Source: Pseudorhodobacter sp. PARRP1 (lineage in GTDB: Bacteria; Pseudomonadota; Alphaproteobacteria; Rhodobacterales; Rhodobacteraceae). Taken from it: a DNA stretch of 64,000 nt. The notes beneath the pieces were generated by a model. The model saw nothing but the letters and a program-made list of their open reading frames with translations, was not told the DNA's origin and did no database searches. Position numbers and translations under genes: made by a program. Positions 51,697-59,376 of this stretch are shown here, piece by piece. Where the stretch lies: contig NKIU01000003.1 in NCBI GenBank assembly GCA_002256245.1, positions 536,614 to 600,613 on the forward strand. The letters run 5' to 3'. Position 1 is the first letter of the stretch. Each line of letters opens with the position of its first letter.

Positions 51697-52820
51697 GGCA
51701 TCGCAATCCGGCGCACGACATCTTCGCGCACCTCAATCCCTAGGCCGGGGCCTTGTAGCGGATAGGCCCAGCCATCCTTGTGCCAGATTTTGTCGGCCAC
51801 CAACTCGTCTTGCACGATGACCGGGAAGGGTTTGAATTCAAACACTTCGGTGTTGGGCGAGGCGAGGCTTAGATGCAGGCTTGCCGCCGTGGTGATCGCG
51901 GTGGACCAGGCGTGTGCGTTGACGGTCTTGCCATATTGCGTGGCCAAAGCATCGACGCGGCGGAAGCCTGTGATGCCCTCAACGCGCGCCGGGTCCACGC
52001 CGTAAACGTCGATGGCTTGGATAAACTCCATCTGGCGGCGGTAGCCCGCTTCGGTGAACTCGCGCTCGCCCGAGGCCAACCTTACCTTCGTATGGGCGCG
52101 CAGCTTGCGATATCCGGCGTCGTCAGTGACATAAAGCGGCTCTTCATACCAGCCGATGCCCAGATCGTGCATCCGGTTGGCAACGCTGATCGCGGTATCG
52201 ACATCCCAACGCACGCCGTTGCCGATATCGACCAGAATCCCCGCATCGTCGCCCAAGGCCGAGCGCAAGGCGCGGATGAAGGACACATCGGTATCTGGAT
52301 CGCCGCCGATATTGCTTTCGCCCTTTTTTGCAAAACCCAGCTTGGTGGAGCGGAAGCCATTGGCAAAAAAGCCTTCGACATCAGCGACACAAGCGGCCTC
52401 ACCCTTCTTGTTCACGTGGGACGAGGCGTTGGCCAGCAAACGGTCATGCTTCAGCCCGCCGAACAATTCATACAGCGGCTTGCCTTCCAGCTTGCCGCGA
52501 ATATCCCACAGCGCCATGTCGATGCCAGAGATCGCCAAGGACGCAACGCCGCCCTCGCCATACCACCAGACATGACGGCGCATCTTGACCCAAAGTGTTT
52601 CAATATCAATGGCTTCGCCCAGCAGGATCGGCGTCAGGCCTTCGCGGATCACCAAGGCGGTTGCCTTGCACGCCTCTGGCCACATCGCGATGCTTTCGCC
52701 CCAGCCAACCACGCCATCCGTGGTTTCCACCCGCACCAAAACCGTGCGCCGGATGGTGCCGAAGTCATTCGGATCGGGGTATTCAATCGGGATCGGTTCG
52801 ATCCGCGCGATTTTCGTCAT
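51693..52820 (-). CDS. Mandelate racemase/muconate lactonising enzyme family sugar-acid dehydratase
   Basis: 375 residues of the enolase superfamily. Metal ligands appear as Asp in GILVDIGN, Glu in GWYEEPL and Glu in LASGERE; a basic Lys in RSTKLGFAK and the His in TVNAHAWSTAI form the two catalytic sides of the barrel. By context with RhaM, lactonase, SDR and FAH-type hydrolase it should dehydrate a 6-deoxy-aldonate (L-rhamnonate or L-fuconate) to the 2-keto-3-deoxy acid. It is the first gene of the minus-strand operon, behind the divergent promoter with the FadR-type palindrome. Confidence 0.82.
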   Translation of the reverse strand: MTKIARIEPIPIEYPDPNDFGTIRRTVLVRVETTDGVVGWGESIAMWPEACKATALVIREGLTPILLGEAIDIETLWVKMRRHVWWYGEGGVASLAISGIDMALWDIRGKLEGKPLYELFGGLKHDRLLANASSHVNKKGEAACVADVEGFFANGFRSTKLGFAKKGESNIGGDPDTDVSFIRALRSALGDDAGILVDIGNGVRWDVDTAISVANRMHDLGIGWYEEPLYVTDDAGYRKLRAHTKVRLASGEREFTEAGYRRQMEFIQAIDVYGVDPARVEGITGFRRVDALATQYGKTVNAHAWSTAITTAASLHLSLASPNTEVFEFKPFPVIVQDELVADKIWHKDGWAYPLQGPGLGIEVREDVVRRIAMP

Positions 52821-52870
52821 CTTCCCCCCTCACCGCGTTTGACTTTGGTCGTCAGTTTGCGATACTTCGA

Positions 52871-52889
52871 TAATTGGTAAGGCCAATTA
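52871..52889. promoter_or_regulatory. FadR/UxuR-like operator in the deoxysugar divergent promoter
   Basis: TAATTGG-TAAGG-CCAATTA is a perfect inverted repeat with 7-bp arms, in the 99-bp gap between the divergent dehydratase and SDR genes. It resembles ATTGGTATACCAAT-type sites of GntR/FadR sugar-acid regulators. The regulator at 44624-45352 is the likely ligand. Confidence 0.65.
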
Positions 52890-52919
52890 ACAACGCTTAG
52901 TCATCTGAGGTCAAGAAAA

Positions 52920-53681
52920 ATGTTCAATCTCGCTCCTGTTCCCGTGCCAGACCTGTCGGCGCGCGTTGTGCTCGTGACCGGGGCGGGCAAGGGCATCGGC
53001 GCTGAATTGGTCAGGATTCTGGTGGCCAATGGCGCGCGGGTGTATGCTGGCGTGTTCGCTGGCGAAGCCGCCGAGGCGCTGCCAGATGCCGCCACCGTGC
53101 TGACGCTTGATGTCACCAAGCAGGCCGATGTCGAAGCCGCCATTGCCCGGATAGCAGCCGAATCGGGTCGGCTGGATGTGCTGGTGAACAACGCGGGCAT
53201 GATCACGCCGATCGGCCCCTTGGCGGATCTTGCCAGCGACGCACTTGCCCCGGCCTTTGGCGTCAATGTGATCGGCGTCCATCGCATGGCGATTGCGGCG
53301 CTGCCGCTGTTGCGGGCGTCCAAGGGTGTGATCGTCAATGCGGGCACCGGCGCTGCGACCACCCCGATGGAGGGCTGGACGGTCTATTGCGCCACCAAGG
53401 CTGCGATGCGGATGCTGACCCAGATGATGGCGATGGAATTGGCCCCGGATGTCAAAACCTTCTTCGTCGGCATCCCGCCCACCGACACCGCCATGCAGGG
53501 CGCAATCCGGCAGGCTGGTTTCAACCCGATCAGCAAGATCCCGCAAGACAAACTGGTGCGCCCCGCGGTTCCGGCATCGGTGATGGCTTGGATGTGCGGC
53601 CCGCAAGCGCGCGATGTGGCCGAGGTTTTGCTCGACGTGCGGCAAGAAATCTTTACCAATTTGATGGACCTGCCGGCCTGA
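52920..53681 (+). CDS. SDR-family oxidoreductase (probable deoxysugar 1-dehydrogenase)
   Basis: 253 residues, classical short-chain dehydrogenase: TGAGKGIG cofactor motif (21-28), NNAG (about 90-93), catalytic Ser in VNAGTGAATT region (unusual, see below) and YCATK (about 158-162). The usual Ser before the Tyr is replaced by a Gly/Thr-rich GTGAAT, so the catalytic triad may use Thr. As the first gene of the plus operon it is the best candidate for oxidising L-rhamnose/L-fucose to the lactone. GAGG lies 11 bases before the ATG. Confidence 0.8.
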   Translation: MFNLAPVPVPDLSARVVLVTGAGKGIGAELVRILVANGARVYAGVFAGEAAEALPDAATVLTLDVTKQADVEAAIARIAAESGRLDVLVNNAGMITPIGPLADLASDALAPAFGVNVIGVHRMAIAALPLLRASKGVIVNAGTGAATTPMEGWTVYCATKAAMRMLTQMMAMELAPDVKTFFVGIPPTDTAMQGAIRQAGFNPISKIPQDKLVRPAVPASVMAWMCGPQARDVAEVLLDVRQEIFTNLMDLPA

Positions 53682-53715
53682 TGGCGGCATGGTGCGCGAA
53701 AACCCGGAGGATCAC

Positions 53716-54450
53716 ATGGGACGGCTTCAAGGCAAACGCGCGCTGATCACGGCGGCGGGGCAGGGCATCGGGCGCGCGTCGGCGCTGATGATGGCGCGCG
53801 AGGGGGCGCAGGTGCTGGCGACCGATGTCAACGAAAAGGCGCTTGCGGAGCTGGCAGCCGAAGGGATTGAGACGCGCGTGTTGAACGTGCGCGACCCCGC
53901 AGCGATTGCCGAAGCCGCAAGCCTTGGCCCGTTTGACGTGCTGTTCAACTGCGCAGGCTTTGTCGCCGCAGGCTCGATTCTGGATTGTGACGAAGACCAA
54001 TGGGCGTTCAGCCTTGATCTGAACATGACCGCCATGTTCCGGATGTGTAAGGCGTTTCTACCCGGCATGATCGCCAACGGCGGCGGGTCGATCATCAATA
54101 TGGCGTCGGTCGCGTCTTCGGTTATCGCGGCCCCGAACCGCTTTGTTTATGGCGCGACCAAAGCCGGGGTGATTGGCCTTACCAAATCCATCGCTGTCGA
54201 TTTCATCTCCAAGGGCATCCGCTGCAACGCGATCTGTCCCGGCACGGTGGAAAGCCCCAGCCTGGAGCAGCGCCTGCGCGACACCGGCGATTACGATGCC
54301 GCCCGCGCCGCCTTCATCGCGCGCCAACCGATTGGCCGCATTGGCAAGCCCGAGGAAATCGCGGCGCTTGTCACCTATCTTGCCTCGGACGAATCCACCT
54401 ACACCACCGGCGTCGCGCATGTGATCGACGGCGGCTGGGCCAACGCATAA
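53716..54450 (+). CDS. SDR-family 2-keto-3-deoxy-L-sugar-acid 4-dehydrogenase-like
   Basis: 244 residues from the ATG at 53716, set by GGAGGATCAC. Classical SDR: ITAAGQGIG (about 10-18), NCAG, Ser in NMASVASS and YGATK. The N-terminus MGRLQGKRALIT and overall length match the BDH2/2-keto-3-deoxy-L-fuconate dehydrogenase group (also LRA5 in rhamnose catabolism), which oxidises the C4 hydroxyl to give a 2,4-diketo acid. The next gene is the hydrolase for that product. Confidence 0.85.
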   Translation: MGRLQGKRALITAAGQGIGRASALMMAREGAQVLATDVNEKALAELAAEGIETRVLNVRDPAAIAEAASLGPFDVLFNCAGFVAAGSILDCDEDQWAFSLDLNMTAMFRMCKAFLPGMIANGGGSIINMASVASSVIAAPNRFVYGATKAGVIGLTKSIAVDFISKGIRCNAICPGTVESPSLEQRLRDTGDYDAARAAFIARQPIGRIGKPEEIAALVTYLASDESTYTTGVAHVIDGGWANA

Positions 54451-54462
54451 GGACATCTGACC

Positions 54463-55302
54463 ATGAAACTGCTTCGTCACGGGCCTGCGGGCGCTGAAAA
54501 ACCCGGCCTGCTGCACAGCGACGGCACGCTGCGCGATTTGTCGGCCATCGTCTCGGACATCGGCGGCGATGTGCTGTCGGACGCGGGACTTGCAAAAATC
54601 CGCGCGGCTGATCCCGCGCGCTTGCCGATTGTCGCTGCGGGGCGTCTGGGGCCTTGCGTGGCGGGCACCGGCAAATTCATCTGCATCGGCCTGAACTATT
54701 CCGACCATGCCGCCGAGACCGGCGCGACGGTGCCGCCCGAGCCGATCATCTTCATGAAGGCCACCTCTGCCATCTGCGGCCCGAACGATCCGATCATCAT
54801 CCCGCGCACCTCGCAGAAAACCGATTGGGAGGTGGAGCTGGCGGTCATCATCGGCAAAAAGGCCAAGTATGTGACAGAGGCCGACGCGATGGATTACGTT
54901 GCGGGCTACGCCGTCACCAACGACGTGTCCGAGCGCGCCTTTCAGACCGAGCGTTCGGGGCAATGGACCAAAGGCAAATCCTGCGACAACTTTGGCCAGA
55001 TCGGCCCCTACCTTGTGACCCGCGACGAGGTGGCCGACCCGCAAAACCTGTCGATGTGGCTGACTGTGAACGGCACCAAGATGCAGAACGGCAGCACCAA
55101 AACCATGGTTTACGGCGTGAAATATCTGGTCAGCTACCTCAGCCAGTTCATGACGCTGCATCCCGGTGACGTGATCTCGACCGGCACGCCTCCGGGTGTG
55201 GGGCTTGGGATGAAGCCGCCGAAATATCTGAAGGCGGGTGATGTGGTAGAGCTGGGCATCGAAGGTCTGGGCCAACAGCGCCAGGACGTGATCGCAGATT
55301 GA
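54463..55302 (+). CDS. Fumarylacetoacetate hydrolase-family protein (2,4-diketo-3-deoxy-sugar-acid hydrolase)
   Basis: 279 residues of the FAH fold, with the metal-binding pattern DWEVELAVIIGKKA (Glu residues near 122-124) and a downstream Asp in VTNDVSERAFQ. Members next to 2-keto-3-deoxy-fuconate/rhamnonate dehydrogenases cleave the 2,4-diketo acid to pyruvate and lactate, ending the non-phosphorylative pathway. It starts 12 bp after the SDR gene and is followed by a terminator-like hairpin. Confidence 0.87.
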   Translation: MKLLRHGPAGAEKPGLLHSDGTLRDLSAIVSDIGGDVLSDAGLAKIRAADPARLPIVAAGRLGPCVAGTGKFICIGLNYSDHAAETGATVPPEPIIFMKATSAICGPNDPIIIPRTSQKTDWEVELAVIIGKKAKYVTEADAMDYVAGYAVTNDVSERAFQTERSGQWTKGKSCDNFGQIGPYLVTRDEVADPQNLSMWLTVNGTKMQNGSTKTMVYGVKYLVSYLSQFMTLHPGDVISTGTPPGVGLGMKPPKYLKAGDVVELGIEGLGQQRQDVIAD

Positions 55303-55308
55303 AAGATC

Positions 55309-55334
55309 GGCCCGGTGGAGACGCCGGGCCTTTT
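55309..55334 (+). terminator. Intra-operon terminator-like hairpin
   Basis: GGCCCGG / CCGGGCC (7-bp stem, 8-nt loop) followed by TTTT, six bp after the FAH-family stop and 18 bp before the lactonase ATG. It may reduce expression of the lactonase gene relative to upstream genes. Confidence 0.7.
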
Positions 55335-55351
55335 GCTACCTTGGGGGGCAC

Positions 55352-56191
55352 ATGGACCTGATCGACACCCATCAACACCTGATCTTGCGCGATCATCTGG
55401 GCTATGCGTGGACCGAGGCGCTGCCCGCGTTGCACGGCAATTTTACCCCCGCCGACTATGCCCGCCTGACACGCGGCAAGGGCGTGATTGGCACGGTTTT
55501 CATGGAAACGGGTGTCGATGACGCTGATTACCAAGCCGAAGCGCGTCTGATCGCAGGCTTGGTCGGCACGGGTGGTATGCTGGGCCAGATCGCCTCGTGC
55601 CGGCCCGAGGTGGATGCGGGCTTTGACGAGTGGCTGGCCGCATGCAAAAGCCTGTCCGTGGTGGGTTTCCGCCGCCTGCTGCATGTTGTCGATGACAGCC
55701 TAAGCCAGACTGCCAGCTTCCGGCAGAACATCCGCAAGATCGGTGCGGCTGGCTATACGTTTGATATGGTGTTTCACGCCCGCCAACTGGGCATAGCCGA
55801 AGCCTTGGCCCGAGCCTGCGCCGATCAGGTGCTGGTGCTGGATCATTGCGGCAACCCAGACGTGGCGGGCGATGGCTTTGACGCTTGGCTTGAGGGGATG
55901 AAACGGCTGGCGGCCTTGCCGCATGTCTTGCTGAAGTTTTCCGGCATCACGGTGAACTGTGCGCCGGGGACTGCTTCGGTCGCGCTGTTGCAGCCTTATG
56001 CCGATGCGATGCTGCAGTTGTTCGGCCCCTCGCGGATGATCTGGGGTGGCGATTGGCCGGTGGTGGACCTTGCCGTAGGTCTGCCAAACTGGATCGACAT
56101 GAGCCGCGCCTTGCTGGCCGGACTTTCGGCGGATGAACAGGCACTGATCGGCCATCTGAACGCCCGCAAGGTTTACCGGCTACCCGCGTAG
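55352..56191 (+). CDS. Amidohydrolase-family lactonase (L-fucono/L-rhamnono-lactonase-like)
   Basis: 279 residues of the amidohydrolase-2 TIM-barrel family: metal motif DTHQHL at residues 5-10, His in LDHCGNP, and Asp in WGGDWPV near the C-terminus. This is the L-fuconolactonase type (COG3618), which hydrolyses sugar-acid lactones. With the SDRs, dehydratase and FAH-type hydrolase it completes a deoxysugar oxidation route. Strand and spacing fit co-transcription past the hairpin. Confidence 0.85.
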   Translation: MDLIDTHQHLILRDHLGYAWTEALPALHGNFTPADYARLTRGKGVIGTVFMETGVDDADYQAEARLIAGLVGTGGMLGQIASCRPEVDAGFDEWLAACKSLSVVGFRRLLHVVDDSLSQTASFRQNIRKIGAAGYTFDMVFHARQLGIAEALARACADQVLVLDHCGNPDVAGDGFDAWLEGMKRLAALPHVLLKFSGITVNCAPGTASVALLQPYADAMLQLFGPSRMIWGGDWPVVDLAVGLPNWIDMSRALLAGLSADEQALIGHLNARKVYRLPA

Positions 56192-56262
56192 GGGGGCTTC
56201 ACGCCCCCCACGGCCTTGGCTCGCGCCAAAGCCTCCCCCCGTGGGATATTTGTGCACAGAGG
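56192..56262. repeat. GC hairpin and CCCCGTGGGATATTT repeat
   Basis: GGGGGGC/GCCCCCC forms a hairpin right after the lactonase stop, followed by CCCCCCGTGGGATATTTGT and GAGGATGAG. The same CCCGTGGGATATTT core occurs in reverse orientation at 57794-57808, on the other side of the trehalase gene. Confidence 0.75.
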
Positions 56263-56309
56263 ATGAGCAAAAGCGTTGCCAGCGCTGGCGCGGCATTGCA
56301 AAAGAGATT

Positions 56310-56323
56310 TGAAAACGCTTTGG
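56310..56323 (+). promoter_or_regulatory. LacI-type operator-like site before the trehalase gene
   Basis: TGAAAACGCTTTGG resembles the CG-centred palindrome of LacI/GalR-family operators (TGAAARCGYTTTCA), with the right arm degenerate. It lies 26 bp before the trehalase start. No LacI-family gene is in the window. Confidence 0.35.
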
Positions 56324-56348
56324 GACGCCAAAAGCAGGAGGGCGCGGT

Positions 56349-57767
56349 TTGGAGTATCTTGAGCAAAGCTTAAGTGATCTGTTCACAGACCTGCATTCTT
56401 CGGGGCTTTGGCAGGATGAAAAGGCGATTTCGGATTCCATCCTGCTGTTTCCTGCCGCCGAAATCCTGCGCGCCTATCACGCGGCACAGGGGCGCGGCAC
56501 GGTCGATTTGAAAGCGTTTTACGCCGCCTACTTTCGCCCGGTGGCGGCGGATGAGACCGCGTATCAGACCAATCCGGCGCATAGCCCGAAACAGCATCTG
56601 GCGGCGATCTGGCCGCATCTGACCCGGCCTGCTGACGATCCTGCCGAACGCTCCAGCCGGTTCGCGCTGCCGCATCCCTATGTGGTGGTCGGCGGGCGGT
56701 TTCAGGAGGCTTATTACTGGGACAGCTACTTCACCCAACTCGGTCTGCTCAAATCCGGCCAAACCACACTGGTGCGGCACATGCTGGACAATTTCGCCCA
56801 TGCCATCGCGGAAATCGGCCATATTCCCAACGGCTTCCGCAGCTATTTCCTGACCCGCGCGCAGCCGCCGTTCTTTGCGCAGATGGTGCAGGATTATGGC
56901 CACGCTGCGGGCGATCTGCCCGGCACCTACGCCCGCTATCTTCCCGCGATGCTGCGCGAATACCGCTATTTCACCCAAACGCCGCACAATCAGCTTGGCC
57001 TTGCGCGCTACTGGGACGCGGCCTCTGGCCCACGGGTCGAGATGTATGGCACCGATCTTGAGGCGCAGCACAAGGGCGTGCCCGATGGCTATTTCCGCCA
57101 TCTGCGTGCCGCCTGCGAAAGCGGGTGGGATTTCTCGGCGCGCTGGCTGACAGATCCTGCGGATCTGACGACGATCCGCACCTGCGATCTATGGGCGGTC
57201 GATCTGAACTGCCTGCTGCTGCGGTATGAAGAAATACTGGCCGAAGCCTCGGGCGACGCGCGCTTTACCGCTGCCGCAGACCTGCGCCGAGAGGCGATTT
57301 CAAAGCGGTTCTACAGCCCGCAAACCGGATACTTCCATGACGTGCTGATCGCGGATGGCACCCCGAACCTGCTGACCACCGCCGCAGGCATGTTCCCGCT
57401 TTACGCAGGGGCTGCAACGCAGGCTCAGGCCGAAACCGCAGCCCGGTGGATGCAAAGCCATCTGCTGGCCCCCGGCGGATTGCTCACCACCGACATCACC
57501 TCGGGACAACAATGGGATAGCCCGAACGGCTGGGCCCCCTTGCAATGGATCGCGGTGCAGGGCCTGCGGCGCTACGGCTTGCACGATCTGGCCGAGACGC
57601 TGCGCAGGCGCTGGCTGGACACCTGCGATGCGGTGTTTCACGCCAGTGGAAAATTCGTCGAGAAATACAACGTCCTCAACCCGCTTGCCGCCAGTGCGGG
57701 CGGCGAATACGCGCTGCAAGATGGCTTTGGCTGGTCGAACGGCGTCTATCTGGATCTGGCCGACTGA
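56349..57767 (+). CDS. GH37 family trehalase (cytoplasmic form)
   Basis: 472 residues from a TTG start at 56349, supported by AGGAGGG six bases upstream; no better start is seen. Both trehalase signatures are present: GGRFQEAYYWDSYF (about 116-129; family PGGRFxExYxWDxY) and QQWDSPNGWAPLQW (about 386-399). There is no signal peptide, so it should hydrolyse trehalose to glucose in the cytoplasm, like TreF. It is shorter than E. coli TreF (about 550) at the N-terminus. Partly related palindromic repeats flank it in opposite orientation. Whether it shares regulation with the deoxysugar operon is unclear. Confidence 0.88.
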   Translation: MEYLEQSLSDLFTDLHSSGLWQDEKAISDSILLFPAAEILRAYHAAQGRGTVDLKAFYAAYFRPVAADETAYQTNPAHSPKQHLAAIWPHLTRPADDPAERSSRFALPHPYVVVGGRFQEAYYWDSYFTQLGLLKSGQTTLVRHMLDNFAHAIAEIGHIPNGFRSYFLTRAQPPFFAQMVQDYGHAAGDLPGTYARYLPAMLREYRYFTQTPHNQLGLARYWDAASGPRVEMYGTDLEAQHKGVPDGYFRHLRAACESGWDFSARWLTDPADLTTIRTCDLWAVDLNCLLLRYEEILAEASGDARFTAAADLRREAISKRFYSPQTGYFHDVLIADGTPNLLTTAAGMFPLYAGAATQAQAETAARWMQSHLLAPGGLLTTDITSGQQWDSPNGWAPLQWIAVQGLRRYGLHDLAETLRRRWLDTCDAVFHASGKFVEKYNVLNPLAASAGGEYALQDGFGWSNGVYLDLAD

Positions 57768-57785
57768 CCGCCGCGCCAGGTTTCA

Positions 57786-57835
57786 TCCGTTCATAAATAT
57801 CCCACGGGGGTCCGGGGGTGTGAAACCCCCGGCTT
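57786..57835. repeat. Inverted CCCCGTGGGATATTT repeat with GC terminator
   Basis: ATAAATATCCCACGGGGGTCC matches, in reverse orientation, the element at 56230-56246, and is followed by CCGGGGG-tgtgaaa-CCCCCGG (57812-57832), a strong hairpin. It lies between the convergent trehalase and DUF4105 genes. The GGGTCCGGGGG..GAAACCCCCGG part also matches the right arm of the 21064 repeat. Confidence 0.75.
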
Positions 57836-57861
57836 GGCCGATGCAGCAAAGCTGCACGCGT

Positions 57862-58863
57862 TTATTGCCCCCGGATCAGCGCCGAGAAATCCTGCCCTGG
57901 CGTCCAAGTCTTGGCCATCGCGCTGATCGCGGCCTGCTTGCGGCGCTGGTCCATCGGCGTATCGCCGGGCAGGCCGCCCAATTCGTCGATATATTCCGGC
58001 AGTTGCCCCGAATACAGCAGCCGGTAATCCAGCGGCATGTCGGGCTTGATCACCTGCACCAGACCATACACCGTCGAGGCGCAGTTCGCCGTCACCGTGT
58101 TGTAAAACCGCGGCGCTGCTGCCAGTTCGTTGCCAAAGCCGGTATAGCGCAGGAACAGCGCGCGTCTTTGCTCTGCGTTCAGCTTGACCGGGAACAGATG
58201 CACGTCCTCGCCACGGAAATTGGTGCGCAGCTTGACGATATCGGCCTCATCCGCTGCGATCAGCGACAGTTCAAACTGGCGGAAGAAGCCGCCGATCGAG
58301 GAGAAAACCTCGCCTTTTTCCTTGCGGATCTCGACCGAGAACGCCACGTGATCGCCGCCCTGAAAGCCAAAGCTGACAATCAGATGCGCGATGTTCGGAT
58401 CACCCCAGGTTGAGGTGATCATATCCACGGTTTCCAGCTTGGTCAGATCATAGCTGCGGGTTTCCCAATGCGGGATACCTTGCAGATCACTGGTCCAGTC
58501 AAAGTTGCGCACGTTGTTCAGCGTCACAACATCGCCCGCAACGGTGCCCGTCACGCCATGCGCCACATCGGGGGCCCAGTCGCGATCTTGCCGGGGGTGG
58601 ATGGTGCTATACCACCCCGCCACCGCAAGGGCTGCAATGGCAAGGCCCAGCCAGCCCAACCGGCGCTTGCCAAAGCGCAGGATCAGCACGGCCAGCACCG
58701 CCAAGGCCAGCGCGGCCCAGGCGGCGATCTGCACCCCTCCTGTCAACTGGATTGCCACGGCGGTTGCGGTCCATGCGGTGCCAAGGGCCAGCACGATCAG
58801 AAAGGCTGCATGGCCAAGGATGCGGCCAAAGCGGCGCAGCGGGGAGGCGGGGGGGAGGGGCAT
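57862..58863 (-). CDS. DUF4105 domain membrane protein
   Basis: 333 residues: a basic N-terminus, three hydrophobic segments (about 15-35, 42-62, 68-85), then a soluble DUF4105 (Lnb N-terminal-like) domain with WETRSYDLTKL, HLIVSFGFQGGDHVAFSVEIR and the Cys-containing NCASTVYG. The domain probably lies in the periplasm; the conserved His and Cys in these segments suggest a papain-like catalytic site as proposed for the family. Function is not known in this lineage. It is the last of a minus-strand run with the YiaAB and PspA genes, though spacing (75 bp) allows a separate promoter. Confidence 0.8.
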   Translation of the reverse strand: MPLPPASPLRRFGRILGHAAFLIVLALGTAWTATAVAIQLTGGVQIAAWAALALAVLAVLILRFGKRRLGWLGLAIAALAVAGWYSTIHPRQDRDWAPDVAHGVTGTVAGDVVTLNNVRNFDWTSDLQGIPHWETRSYDLTKLETVDMITSTWGDPNIAHLIVSFGFQGGDHVAFSVEIRKEKGEVFSSIGGFFRQFELSLIAADEADIVKLRTNFRGEDVHLFPVKLNAEQRRALFLRYTGFGNELAAAPRFYNTVTANCASTVYGLVQVIKPDMPLDYRLLYSGQLPEYIDELGGLPGDTPMDQRRKQAAISAMAKTWTPGQDFSALIRGQ

Positions 58864-58938
58864 TGTCTTCTCCAGTTGAGCACCGGGTCGCGGTGGGGCG
58901 ACCCGGCCAGATCACAGATTGGCCTTGGGAGACCAGAC

Positions 58939-59220
58939 TTAACCGCGGGGCGTGTTGACTTCCATCAGCAAACGCTCGGTGCGGGCTTCGTCGATTTTGT
59001 TGTGCAGGCGCTGCGATTCCTCGGCGTCGCGGATGGATTTGGTGATCGCGGCGGTCGAGCTGACCAGCATCAGCGCGGCCATGGCGTAAAAGCCTTTGGC
59101 GGCGAAGGTGGCATCCATGAAATAGACCCCGCCCGCCATCATCACGGCAGCAACGCCGAAGTTGAGGTAGGTGAACATGGTCCAGGCAGACGAGGGTTTG
59201 GCGGCAAGAAGATCGTTCAT
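58939..59220 (-). CDS. YiaA/YiaB-like two-helix inner-membrane protein
   Basis: 93 residues with two hydrophobic segments (about 14-34 and 44-61) and a charged C-terminal tail, matching the YiaAB domain (WTMFTYLNFGVAAVMMAGGVYF). These small membrane proteins are stress-associated and function is poorly defined. It is encoded between a PspA-family gene and a DUF4105 gene on the same strand; a bidirectional terminator and a 16-bp GC palindrome separate it from pspA, so it probably has its own promoter. Confidence 0.8.
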   Translation of the reverse strand: MNDLLAAKPSSAWTMFTYLNFGVAAVMMAGGVYFMDATFAAKGFYAMAALMLVSSTAAITKSIRDAEESQRLHNKIDEARTERLLMEVNTPRG

Positions 59221-59282
59221 TGCGGTGATCCTTTGGTGGGTTGCGTTTTGGTGTAAGGGTGATGCGGGACGGTGATAAATTT

Positions 59283-59298
59283 TGTCCCCGCGGGGACA
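59283..59298. promoter_or_regulatory. 16-bp perfect GC palindrome upstream of the YiaAB gene
   Basis: TGTCCCCGCGGGGACA is a perfect palindrome 63 bp before the YiaAB start. Its length and symmetry suit a dimeric regulator, but no known consensus is recognised. Confidence 0.4.
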
Positions 59299-59326
59299 GA
59301 CTTGTGGGTTGGCGCGCTGATTGTGC

Positions 59327-59355
59327 GAAAAAACACAATATGTTGTGGTTTTTTT
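59327..59355. terminator. Bidirectional terminator downstream of pspA
   Basis: CACAA-TATG-TTGTG with an A-run on the left (AAAAAA) and a T-run on the right (TTTTTTT) forms terminator-like structures on both strands, 22 bp after the pspA stop. Confidence 0.65.
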
Positions 59356-59376
59356 GGCTTGGGCGGCGTTTTGGAC

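Noticed and set aside
56230..57808. Inverted repeat copies flanking the trehalase gene as possible mobile-element ends
   Set aside because: No transposase or target-site duplication; the same element family occurs at other operon ends, so terminator/REP function explains it better.
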